Shown here in pieces: positions 1 to 7,264 of a stretch of DNA of 11,833 nucleotides. Origin of the DNA: Giesbergeria sp. (GTDB lineage: Bacteria; Pseudomonadota; Gammaproteobacteria; Burkholderiales; Burkholderiaceae_C). Each line of letters starts with the position of its first letter. Within the stretch, counting starts at the first letter, position 1. The notes below the pieces were generated by a model, which worked only from the letters and a program-made list of their open reading frames with translations, had not been told where the DNA came from and made no database searches. The stretch spans positions 1,716 through 13,548 of the forward strand of contig JAGNUJ010000037.1 in NCBI GenBank assembly GCA_017987055.1, in the 5' to 3' direction. A program made the position numbers and the translations under genes.

Positions 1-638
1 AGCTTGAGCGGCAGTGCAAACGCCGCAATGGCGACGCTGGCGGCCACCAGCATGGCAATCGACGTGGCGCGGTCAAAAATCAGCGACAGCAGCACGCCCA
101 GCAGCGCCAGCACGCCGGCAAAGCCCAAGCCCCACGACAGCGGAATCTCGTTGGCCAGCAAGATGCCGGTGACCGAGGGCACTTGCCATGCCAGCCAATT
201 GACGCTGGCGGCACCCCAAAAGTAGGGCACTTGGTTCGGCTCGGGAATCGGTTTGGGGTAGCGCTTCATGAAGGCGACAAAGATGACGTCGCCGCTGAAG
301 TAGCCCAGCGTCAGGCGCTGGCGCAGCGGCAGGTGCTGAAAGTAGCTGCGCCACATGCTGCTGAAAATCACAAAGCGCAAATTCACGCAGGCGGCCGTCA
401 GCCACACCACCCACAGCGGCCCGCCGACGGCCAGCAGCGGAATCACTGCCAACTGCGCGCTGCCGGCGTACACCAGCAGCGACATCACCAGCGCCAGCGG
501 CACCGACATGCCGCCCTTGACCATCGCCACGCCGGTCACCAGCCCCCAAGCGCCCATGCCCAAGCCAGCGCCGATCATGTCGGAGACGCCTTGGCGATAG
601 TGGGGATTGCGCAGCGCAGCGCGCAGTGTTGTCAACAA
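1..638 (-). CDS. azlC: AzlC family branched-chain amino acid permease, 3' end cut off by the window
   Basis: Reading the minus strand just after fmt gives a hydrophobic protein of about 212 residues before the window edge. It carries the AzlC signature: GLVTGVAMVKGG, VYAGSAQLAVIPLLAVGGP, then VNLRFVIFSSMWR. AzlC proteins are inner-membrane components of branched-chain amino acid exporters and usually work with a small AzlD partner, which would lie beyond the left edge. The start is unusual. The fmt stop codon TGA (639-641) is in the same frame and is followed at once by two TTG codons (636-638 and 633-635), so translation cannot begin further upstream. The first ATG is at residue 20-21, which would remove the N-terminal segment I expect in homologues. 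I therefore prefer a TTG start, probably by reinitiation after fmt. No clear Shine-Dalgarno is visible. The substrate is inferred from the family only. Confidence 0.85.
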   Translation of the reverse strand, partial: MLTTLRAALRNPHYRQGVSDMIGAGLGMGAWGLVTGVAMVKGGMSVPLALVMSLLVYAGSAQLAVIPLLAVGGPLWVVWLTAACVNLRFVIFSSMWRSYFQHLPLRQRLTLGYFSGDVIFVAFMKRYPKPIPEPNQVPYFWGAASVNWLAWQVPSVTGILLANEIPLSWGLGFAGVLALLGVLLSLIFDRATSIAMLVAASVAIAAFALPLK

Positions 639-1613
639 TCAAGCGCCCAGCACGCTGCCCGGTGCCAGCTCAAAGCCGCGCAGAAAATCGGCGGCGGCCA
701 AGCGCTTGCCGCCAGCGCGTTGCAGCACCGTCAAGCGCAAAGCGCTGTTGTTGCCGCAAGCCACGGTGATTCCAGCGTCATTTATAGACAAAATGTGACC
801 GCAGCCCTTTAAATCCGTGCGCTGACAGCTATCAATTTCATAGTTCCACAGCTTAATCACCTCCCTGCCCAGCGTGGTGCTGGCGCCGGGGAACGGGTCA
901 AACGCCCGAATGCGCTGGCCAATGGTGGCGGCCGGCAGCGACCAATCGATGTTGCTTTCGGCTTTCTCGATTTTGTGGGCATAGGTGATGCCCTCGGTTG
1001 GCTGCGCTACCGGCTGGCGCGTGCCTTGGGCGGCTTGCTGCAGCGCCTCGGCCACCATCGGGCCGCCCAGCGCGGCCAAGCGATCGTGCAGGCTGGCGGT
1101 GGTGTCGGTGTCGGCGATGTCCAAGCTGTGCGTCAGCAGCATGTCGCCGGTGTCCAGTCCGGCATCCATTTGCATGATGGTCACGCCGGTGGTGGCGTCG
1201 CCGGCCTCAATCGCGCGGTGGATGGGGGCGGCACCGCGCCAGCGCGGCAGCAGGCTGGCGTGGATGTTCAGGCAGCCGTAGCGCGGCACATCCAGCACCC
1301 ACTGCGGCAGGATCAGCCCGTAGGCGGCGACCACCATCGCGTCGGCATCGGCTTGCAGCAGCGCTTCGCGGGCGGCGGCGGCATCTTCGGGGTATTTGCC
1401 GTCAAGGCGCAGGCTGCGCGGTTGGGCGACGGCAATGCCGTGCTCCAGCGCGCACTGTTTGACCGGCGAGGCTTGCAGCTTCATGCCGCGCCCGGCCGGG
1501 CGGTCGGGCTGGGTCAGCACCAGCGGCACCGAAAAGCCGGCGTCGAGCAAATGCTGCAGCGCGACGCGGGCAAATTCGGGCGTGCCGGCAAAAATGACCT
1601 TTATGGCTGTCAC
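639..1613 (-). CDS. fmt: Methionyl-tRNA formyltransferase
   Basis: Fmt formylates the initiator Met-tRNA using 10-formyltetrahydrofolate. The 324-residue length is normal. The N-terminal formyltransferase domain begins [15 protein letters not shown] and has the SLLP signature (120-123) preceded by catalytic Asn116 and His118, with Asp154 in AGLDTGDML. The C-terminal tRNA-binding domain follows from about residue 208 ([20 protein letters not shown], then [18 protein letters not shown]). The start is GTG, overlapping the def stop as GTGA, which suggests translational coupling. The oddity is residues about 258-275 (YEIDSC to GHIL). They are encoded by a diverged copy of a short repeat that also lies at 10696-10747, and they sit where homologues have the variable loop between KLW and the G-x-I-L strand. 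The overall length there differs little from E. coli Fmt. All catalytic residues are intact, so the gene should be functional. Confidence 0.97.
   Translation of the reverse strand: MTAIKVIFAGTPEFARVALQHLLDAGFSVPLVLTQPDRPAGRGMKLQASPVKQCALEHGIAVAQPRSLRLDGKYPEDAAAAREALLQADADAMVVAAYGLILPQWVLDVPRYGCLNIHASLLPRWRGAAPIHRAIEAGDATTGVTIMQMDAGLDTGDMLLTHSLDIADTDTTASLHDRLAALGGPMVAEALQQAAQGTRQPVAQPTEGITYAHKIEKAESNIDWSLPAATIGQRIRAFDPFPGASTTLGREVIKLWNYEIDSCQRTDLKGCGHILSINDAGITVACGNNSALRLTVLQRAGGKRLAAADFLRGFELAPGSVLGA
790..841 (-). repeat. Dispersed short repeat, copy A, translated in frame inside fmt
   Basis: An ungapped alignment with 10696-10747, in the same orientation, gives 39 of 52 matching positions by hand count. 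The shared blocks on the minus strand are TGATAGCTG, then AGCGCA, then ATTTAAAGG, then ATTTTG. Here the segment codes for Fmt residues about 258-275. The GGCCT/AGGCC dyad present in the intergenic copy is degraded, which fits selection for coding rather than for hairpin formation. I recall closely similar repeats scattered through Comamonadaceae genomes, but I cannot check this here. Confidence 0.7.
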
Positions 1614-2119
1614 TCAGCGGCCTCGCGCTGGAGCTTGATCATTTTGGTTTTGATGCGGTTGCGCTTGAGGGGCGACAGGTACTCGACAAACACCTTGCCC
1701 AGCAGGTGGTCCATTTCGTGCTGCAAACACACGGCCAGCGTGCCCTCGGCCTTGATGGTGCGCGCCTGCCCGTGCTCGTCCAGTGCGCGCACATTGACAG
1801 CAATAGAGCGCTCGACGCCGTCGTAAATGCCGGGCACTGACAGGCAGCCTTCGTCGCCGACTTGGGTTTCGGGGCTAGCCCAGACGATTTCGGGGTTGAT
1901 GATGACCAGCGGCTGGTTGCGCTCTTCGGAGACATCAATCACCACAATGCGCTCATGCACGTTGACTTGCGTTGCTGCCAAGCCAATGCCTTGGGCGTCG
2001 TACATGGTGGCGAGCATGTCGGCAACGATGGCGCGCACGCGATCGTCCACCGTTTGCACAGGACGCGCCACGGTGTGCAGGCGCTTATCGGGATAACAAA
2101 GAATGGGAAGAATGGCCAT
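1610..2119 (-). CDS. def: Peptide deformylase
   Basis: Def removes the formyl group from the N-terminal formyl-methionine of new proteins and so reverses the step performed by its neighbour Fmt. All three metalloprotease motifs are present in the 169-residue product: GIGLAATQ (44-51), EGCLS (90-94, with metal ligand Cys92) and HEMDH (134-138, two His ligands and the catalytic Glu). I chose the ATG at 2117-2119, giving [11 protein letters not shown], because Def proteins typically begin this way at about 170 residues. The open frame runs upstream to 2197, but that extension looks non-coding. The stop overlaps the GTG start of fmt by four bases, so def and fmt form one transcription unit. Def is probably transcribed from the divergent region shared with the LysM gene. 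Confidence 0.97.
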   Translation of the reverse strand: MAILPILCYPDKRLHTVARPVQTVDDRVRAIVADMLATMYDAQGIGLAATQVNVHERIVVIDVSEERNQPLVIINPEIVWASPETQVGDEGCLSVPGIYDGVERSIAVNVRALDEHGQARTIKAEGTLAVCLQHEMDHLLGKVFVEYLSPLKRNRIKTKMIKLQREAAE

Positions 2120-2317
2120 AGCTAGACAAAAAAAGGTGTCGCTATTTTCGCCACTTTTATCTGGGTGCGTCCCGGTGGGCGAATAATCATTGCCCAATCA
2201 AGGGCTTGGGCTGAGAATCGCCGGTGATTTTCGACGTATTTCTGTAATAAATGTATTTAGCCGCTATGCACCGAAGTTCCGGCGCATATTGCGGCGCCAG
2301 TGAGGGGCGATTTAGCA
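2120..2317. promoter_or_regulatory. Divergent intergenic region between def and the tsaP-like gene
   Basis: These 198 bases separate divergently transcribed genes, so promoters for both are expected here. An AT-rich patch at 2225-2260 contains TGTAATAA (2243-2250), which could act as an extended -10 element for the plus-strand gene, but I see no good -35 match. An imperfect dyad, GCCCAA (2192-2197) and TTGGGC (2206-2211) with an 8-base loop, could be a small hairpin or an operator. GAGGGG at 2302-2307 is the likely Shine-Dalgarno for the ATG at 2318. The exact promoter positions are not supported by strong consensus boxes. Confidence 0.45.
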
Positions 2318-3553
2318 ATGCATTACACCAACCATCCGCCAGCGCATTGGAGCGCTGCAACGCGAACCGCCTTGGGCGCTATGACTTTGTTGGCCGCTGT
2401 GTGCGCCGGCATGGTGCCCGCTGGGGCACAAACAGCCGCTGCTGCCAGTGAGCGTGCCGCCGCCCAGCCCGTGGCCGAGCAAGGCATTCCCGTCGCCGAG
2501 CTGGCACCCAACGCCCCAGACCACTACGTGGTCAAGCGCGGCGACACACTGTGGGGCATTGCTGGGGTTTATTTGCGCCGTCCGTGGAGCTGGCCGCAGC
2601 TGTGGGGAATGAACAAGCAGGCTATTGCCAATCCCCACTTGATTTACCCCGGCCAAACGCTGTATTTAGAGCGCCAAGACGGCTTTGCCCGCCTGCGCAG
2701 CGGCAGCGCCCAGCGCGCACCGGGCGAGCTAGAAACCGTGCGCCTGTCGCCGCGCACCCGCAGCGAAAGCGTCAGCGACATGGCCCTGCCCACGCTGAAG
2801 CCACACCTGATTGAGCCGTTCTTGGTGGAGCCGCTGGTGCTCGAGGCCGTCACCTTGGAGCAAGCGCCGCGCATCATCGCCACCGTAGACGACCGCGTGC
2901 TGATGACCACCGGCGACCGCGCTTACGCCCGGGGCGAAGCGACCGATCCGCTGCGCGCCGAGCCGGGCGAGCCGCGCGTCTACCGCATCGTGCGCCAAGC
3001 GGTGCCACTGAAAGACCCGCTCACCAAAGAGGTGCTGGGCTACGAGGCGCTGTACGTCGGCAAGGCCGAATTGATCCGTGGCGAGGCGACCGAAGAAACT
3101 GCCAACGGCAAAGGCGGCATCGTCTCGGAATACGTGCCCGCCACAGTGGACATCATGTCGGCCAAAGAAGAAATTCGCGCCGGCGACCGCCTGTTGCCCG
3201 AACCGGCGCGTGCCTTTATGAATTACACGCCGCACGCGCCCAATATCGATGTCGATGCACGAGTAGTGTCCATCTATGGCAGCGGCGCTGTGGTTAACGC
3301 TGCACAAAATCAAGTCATCGCCATCAATTTGGGCGAGCAAGACGGAATGCAGGCCGGTGATGTACTCAGCCTGATGACCCAAGGCGCGCGCATCAAAGAC
3401 ACCACCGACCCCACGCGCCCGATGGTCAAGCTACCCAGCGAAAGCAACGGCATGGCCATCGTGTTTCGTACCTTCGAGCGTGTCTCGTATGCGCTGATTT
3501 TGGATGTATTGACCGCAGTGCGCGTCGGCGACCGGCTGGTCAACCCGCAATAA
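2318..3553 (+). CDS. tsaP: LysM-domain type IV pilus secretin-associated protein (TsaP-like)
   Basis: The 411-residue product has an N-terminal signal peptide with a long n-region, a hydrophobic core at about 19-33 and probable cleavage after A-G-A at 37. A LysM peptidoglycan-binding domain follows at about 70-117 (YVVKRGDTLWGIA to YPGQTLYL). A long non-membrane region then ends in a small beta-rich segment at about 311-408 (VVSIYGSG, INLGEQDGMQAGDVLSL, then VRVGDRLV), which resembles the FlgT-like C-terminal domain of TsaP. TsaP anchors the type IV pilus secretin to peptidoglycan in several proteobacteria. The location supports the call: a LysM gene between divergent def-fmt and dprA is the arrangement of PA0020 in P. 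aeruginosa. The ATG at 2318 is preferred over the in-frame GTG at 2300 because GAGGGG at 2302-2307 lies at a suitable distance. The pilus role is inferred; a general LysM protein is the fallback. Confidence 0.78.
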   Translation: MHYTNHPPAHWSAATRTALGAMTLLAAVCAGMVPAGAQTAAAASERAAAQPVAEQGIPVAELAPNAPDHYVVKRGDTLWGIAGVYLRRPWSWPQLWGMNKQAIANPHLIYPGQTLYLERQDGFARLRSGSAQRAPGELETVRLSPRTRSESVSDMALPTLKPHLIEPFLVEPLVLEAVTLEQAPRIIATVDDRVLMTTGDRAYARGEATDPLRAEPGEPRVYRIVRQAVPLKDPLTKEVLGYEALYVGKAELIRGEATEETANGKGGIVSEYVPATVDIMSAKEEIRAGDRLLPEPARAFMNYTPHAPNIDVDARVVSIYGSGAVVNAAQNQVIAINLGEQDGMQAGDVLSLMTQGARIKDTTDPTRPMVKLPSESNGMAIVFRTFERVSYALILDVLTAVRVGDRLVNPQ

Positions 3554-3574
3554 ACCAGCACTTGCCCGCTGCCC

Positions 3575-4783
3575 ATGGAACGCGATGACCTGACAGCTTG
3601 GCTGCGCCTGACACTCACGCCCGGCGTTGGCAATGCGACAGCACGGCGCTTGTTGCAGACGTTTGGTTTGCCGCAGCAGATTTTTCAGCAAACCGCTGCG
3701 GCACTGCAACAGTGTGTCAGCCGCGCGCAGGCGCAGGCGCTGTTGCAAGCACCTGCTGGGCTTGAGGCACTGCTCGATACGACATGGCAATGGCTGCATG
3801 CCGCCCCAGCTGGTGGTCCAGCCCGCGCCTTGTTGGCACTGGGCGATGCGCAATACCCTGCGCTACTGCTGGAGACTGAAGACCCGCCGCCCTTGCTGTA
3901 TTTACTCGGTGCAGCGCGATTTTTGGCACCGGGGGCGCAGCCATTTGCGCATGGCACCTGTTTGGCGATGGTCGGCAGCCGCCACCCCACAGCGCAGGGT
4001 GAGGGCAATGCCCGCCAGTTTGCGCGGGCACTGCGCGCTAGCGGACTGACGATTGTCTCGGGGCTGGCGTTGGGCGTGGACGCCGCCGCCCATGAAGGCG
4101 CGTTGATGGATGCGCAAGACAGCGACAGCACGCCAGCCACCTTGGCTATCGTCGGCACTGGGCTAGACAGGGTCTACCCCAGCAGCCACCGTAGTTTGGC
4201 GCACCGCATTGCCGCCCACGGTCTGTTGGTCAGCGAATACCCGCTGGGTACGCCACCGCTGCCGGGCAACTTTCCCAAGCGCAATCGCATCATTGCTGGC
4301 TTGTCGCAGGGCACGTTGGTGGTCGAGGCAGCGCCCGCCTCTGGCTCGCTGATCACGGCCCGCTTGGCATCGGAACAGGGGCGTGAAGTGTTTGCCATTC
4401 CCGGCTCTATCCACGCGCCACAGTCGCGCGGCTGCCACACGCTGATTCGCCAAGGAGCCAAGCTGGTGGAAACGGCAGAGGACGTGTTGGAAGAATTGCG
4501 CCTGTCCAGCCCGGTGCTGTTGACTGGTTCGCGCAGCAAAATGACTGCCCGCGCCAAGCGCCCACGATCATCTGCGCTGCCCGCCCCCGAGCAACAAAGC
4601 TTGGATATCCCCGAGACACCGTTGCTCAAAGCCTTGGGCTACGAGCCCGCCGGACTCGATGCCCTACAAGCGCGCACCGGTATGGCGACGGCCCATTTAC
4701 AAGTCGAGCTATTGGAGTTGGAGCTGGCCGGCGCCATCGCGCGCCTACCGGGTGGCTTGTTTCAGCGGCTGGGGCGCGGCTGA
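3575..4783 (+). CDS. dprA: DNA-processing protein DprA
   Basis: DprA binds incoming single-stranded DNA in the cytoplasm during natural transformation, protects it and loads RecA. The 402-residue product has all expected parts. A helix-hairpin-helix-like N-terminus (TPGVGNATARRLL, about 15-27) comes first. The Rossmann-like core carries GSRHPT (134-139), SGLALGVDAAAH (162-173), GTGLDRVYP (194-202), PKRNRIIAGLS (234-244) and ASGSLITAR (255-263). A variable linker follows (about 312-345), then a C-terminal winged-helix domain (about 348-398). It starts 21 bases after the LysM gene stop and is probably cotranscribed with it. No strong Shine-Dalgarno precedes the ATG, so coupling to the upstream gene is possible. 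Pairing a pilus-anchoring gene with dprA fits a competence-related neighbourhood, although one locus does not show that the organism is competent. Confidence 0.96.
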   Translation: MERDDLTAWLRLTLTPGVGNATARRLLQTFGLPQQIFQQTAAALQQCVSRAQAQALLQAPAGLEALLDTTWQWLHAAPAGGPARALLALGDAQYPALLLETEDPPPLLYLLGAARFLAPGAQPFAHGTCLAMVGSRHPTAQGEGNARQFARALRASGLTIVSGLALGVDAAAHEGALMDAQDSDSTPATLAIVGTGLDRVYPSSHRSLAHRIAAHGLLVSEYPLGTPPLPGNFPKRNRIIAGLSQGTLVVEAAPASGSLITARLASEQGREVFAIPGSIHAPQSRGCHTLIRQGAKLVETAEDVLEELRLSSPVLLTGSRSKMTARAKRPRSSALPAPEQQSLDIPETPLLKALGYEPAGLDALQARTGMATAHLQVELLELELAGAIARLPGGLFQRLGRG

Positions 4784-4813
4784 GGTTTTTTGCTGCCCGG
4801 GCGGTTAGCCGCG
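4775..4813. other. Inverted repeat spanning the convergent stops of dprA and the DUF1631 gene
   Basis: CGCGGCT (4775-4781) and AGCCGCG (4807-4813) are perfect inverted arms around a 25-base loop that itself holds the palindrome GCCCGGGC (4795-4802) and a run of six T (4785-4791 region). Both stop codons lie in or next to the structure: TGA at 4781-4783 and TTA at 4805-4807. Tail-to-tail placement makes a bidirectional transcription end plausible. It does not have the simple stem plus T-run form of a classical intrinsic terminator, so the function is a guess. Confidence 0.35.
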
Positions 4814-7213
4814 TAAGCGCTCGGGGTTGGCACCGAGCTTGGCCAGCGCGTCGCGGGTGGCGCGCACGGTCAGGCCTTCTTCTTCCTGCGCGACCAGCAA
4901 GCCGGCTTGCAGATAGGCACCCAAGCGGCGCAGTTGCAGCAAATAGGTGCTGCCGTCGATGGCGGCAAACAGGTGTAGCTGCTTGCGCTGGCTGTGCCAA
5001 GCGTATTGCACTTGGGCGCTAGCGCCGTTGTGATCGATGGTGAACCAAGTGCCCAGTGCCAGCTCGTTGGCCCACTGCAACATGGCCTCATCAATGGGTG
5101 CATCGTTGTCGGCAATCACGTGGATGGACGAGGCATCGATGCCCAGCATCATCTCGATGCTGTCAGCGTCCAGCGGAAAGTCGCCCATCACTTCGTCGTC
5201 AATGAAGTCTTCCAAGTTTTCTAAGCGCTTGGCCATGGCTTCGATGTGCTCTTGGGGAATGGAAGCCGTTTTGGACAGAAAGGCCTCGGCCAAGGTGTCG
5301 GTCAATATCTTGATCTGGGCATCTTGCGGCTCGCCAGAGATGCCAATCATGGCCAAGCCTTGGCGCAGGCGCTGTAGCAGCGCTGGCAAGCCTTGAATCA
5401 CCTGCGTGCGATCGTTGCGACTGGGTTTGGCACTGGCTGCCCATACCAAGTCCGCTGCAGTGCGTTTGAAGACGACGGTGTCGGCGTGCTGCGCACCATC
5501 GCGCACGGCCGACAAGGCCAGCACTTCGGCCCAGAACTTGAACAAAAAATCGCGGATTTCATCGCGCACTGGCATGTCTTTCAGCATGGTGCGCAGCTCA
5601 ATGGTGTACTGGATCGCCAGCGTTTCGCGCTGCTCAATTTGCTGGGCCACGCTGACTAGCTGCGAAGTGGATTTTTTCTCGGTCAAAAACGTCGCCAAGA
5701 ATTTTTCAAACTCATCGAGCACCAACTGGAACACGCGCCGACCGGTTTCTGGGTACTGCTCAATCACTTGGACCACGCGGCGGATTTCAGCCTCTAGGGC
5801 TCCGCCGCTGATGGTGGTGGCATCAAAGCCCAGCACGCACGAGCCCATGCGGTCAATAAGTTGGCGCGCCGGGTGGTTGAGGTTGCTGAAAAACTCCGGC
5901 TCGGCCAGCGCCACGCGCAGCACTGGCACTTGCAGGCGGGCAAACCACACGCGCACCGCTGGCGGGATGTGGTCTTCCGCAAGAATGCTTTGAAACATCA
6001 GCGCCACCACTTCGATGATGGCTTTTTCGCTGTCGGTAGATGCGGTTTGCTTGAATTTTTCAGAACGCTCGCGCACCACACCCGACAACTGCACCACTGC
6101 CGCTGGGCTGTAGTCTTCGACAAATGTGCCCAGCGTGCTGTAGTAGGTTTCGGCCTGTACCCGGTGCGCGGCTAAGGCGTGTACTAGCGCATTGGAGGCG
6201 GGCGCTGCGGGCGCTGGTACGCCTGTCATGCTGCTTACCGCTGCGATACCGGTGTCATGGCTGCCAGCCAGTGCGTTGGGTTGCACCAGAAAACGCCGCA
6301 GCTGACCCATGACACCATGCGCGCGCTGGCGAGCGCGGGCCAAGGGCGTCAGACCTGACGCCGAGGCAAAGACGGGCGGGGATGCACTGAACTGGCTGAC
6401 CGCTGACCACTGACCGCGCTCTGGCATTAGTGCCATCGGGTTGTGTCGTACAGACGCCATGGTGGCCTGCGATTGCTCCAGCGCTTGCGATACCAAACTG
6501 CCCATGCCGGTGGTGGCAGCGGTGCCAGCCACTGCTCCGGTCATTGGGCCTGGCGGGCGCTGAACGCGCACGCGTAAATCTTGTTGCGCAGCGATACCTT
6601 GTGCCTCCAGAAAATCGCTGCATTTTTGGTACAAGCTCTGAAGTAATTCGACCAAGCTGCGTTGCACTGGCTCAGTGACCCATTGCAACTCTTGGCGGGT
6701 CAACGCCACTTCTATCCATTGCTCGACTAACAGCAAGCAGATGGCTTCAGTCCGCAAAATATCGGTGCTGCCCAGCTCGCCTTCCAATCCTTTAACGCGC
6801 AAACGCAGTGCGTCAAAAGTGCTGCTGACTTGCTCGAGCACCACCAAAGCGATGCGCGAGGCGATGATTTTGTTTTCCACCACATCGTCGCTGAGCAGCG
6901 AAAACCCCAGCTCTGACGGTGCTGTATTTTTATGCGCCATCGCGATCGGTGGTGCCAACGCGGCTTTGAACGCTTGGATGCAGCCCTGCACCCATTCGGC
7001 GCGGTGCTTTTGGTATTGCGACCACGCATCGCGGCGCTCCTGCATTTCGCGCTGGGTGCCGGTTTGCGACATCAGCTCAGTCAAAAAGTCTTGAATGGCT
7101 TTGTTGACCGCTGCCATGCCACTGCACAGCCCCTCGACAAACTGCTGGCGCACCGCACTGGCCAAGTGGCGCTGCAACGGAGAAGGGCTGTGGGCTGGGG
7201 CAGATGGGTGCAT
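4805..7213 (-). CDS. DUF1631 family protein of unknown function
   Basis: I recognise this 802-residue protein as DUF1631, a large, mostly helical cytoplasmic family with no settled function, sometimes mislabelled as thymidine phosphorylase. It has no signal peptide or membrane segment. The N-terminal helical region (about 1-210, including FLTELMSQTG and DDVVENKIIASRIA) leads into an Ala/Gly/Pro-rich linker (about 220-345). A long helical region follows, with LNHPARQLIDRMG and, later, HIEAMAKRLENLEDFIDDEVMGD. The C-terminal part (from GTWFTI at about 721) is a small beta-rich domain reminiscent of PilZ domains, but the RxxxR and D/NxSxxG signatures for cyclic-di-GMP binding are not visible. 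It lies 51 bases downstream of secF on the same strand, so cotranscription with the Sec genes is possible but not shown. No obvious ribosome binding site precedes the ATG. Confidence 0.85.
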   Translation of the reverse strand: MHPSAPAHSPSPLQRHLASAVRQQFVEGLCSGMAAVNKAIQDFLTELMSQTGTQREMQERRDAWSQYQKHRAEWVQGCIQAFKAALAPPIAMAHKNTAPSELGFSLLSDDVVENKIIASRIALVVLEQVSSTFDALRLRVKGLEGELGSTDILRTEAICLLLVEQWIEVALTRQELQWVTEPVQRSLVELLQSLYQKCSDFLEAQGIAAQQDLRVRVQRPPGPMTGAVAGTAATTGMGSLVSQALEQSQATMASVRHNPMALMPERGQWSAVSQFSASPPVFASASGLTPLARARQRAHGVMGQLRRFLVQPNALAGSHDTGIAAVSSMTGVPAPAAPASNALVHALAAHRVQAETYYSTLGTFVEDYSPAAVVQLSGVVRERSEKFKQTASTDSEKAIIEVVALMFQSILAEDHIPPAVRVWFARLQVPVLRVALAEPEFFSNLNHPARQLIDRMGSCVLGFDATTISGGALEAEIRRVVQVIEQYPETGRRVFQLVLDEFEKFLATFLTEKKSTSQLVSVAQQIEQRETLAIQYTIELRTMLKDMPVRDEIRDFLFKFWAEVLALSAVRDGAQHADTVVFKRTAADLVWAASAKPSRNDRTQVIQGLPALLQRLRQGLAMIGISGEPQDAQIKILTDTLAEAFLSKTASIPQEHIEAMAKRLENLEDFIDDEVMGDFPLDADSIEMMLGIDASSIHVIADNDAPIDEAMLQWANELALGTWFTIDHNGASAQVQYAWHSQRKQLHLFAAIDGSTYLLQLRRLGAYLQAGLLVAQEEEGLTVRATRDALAKLGANPERLRG

Positions 7214-7264
7214 AAGAGACGGACGGATTAAGTACAGAAACTGCAGAAGCGCCCAGCGTAGCGA

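Noticed and set aside
73..642. A 189-codon minus-strand open frame after fmt
   Set aside because: It is an out-of-frame reading of the azlC region. The frame one base away gives the conserved hydrophobic AzlC sequence, whereas this one gives an Arg/Ala-rich product.
183..812. A 209-codon plus-strand open frame over azlC and the 3' end of fmt
   Set aside because: It is a His/Gln-rich antisense shadow of two supported genes with no motif of its own.
975..1826. A 283-codon plus-strand open frame across fmt and def
   Set aside because: It is antisense to two clear genes and has a biased composition without motifs.
2120..2197. An N-terminal extension of def to an upstream start at 2197
   Set aside because: The added 26 residues do not resemble Def, and the ATG at 2117-2119 gives the standard MAILPIL start and family length.
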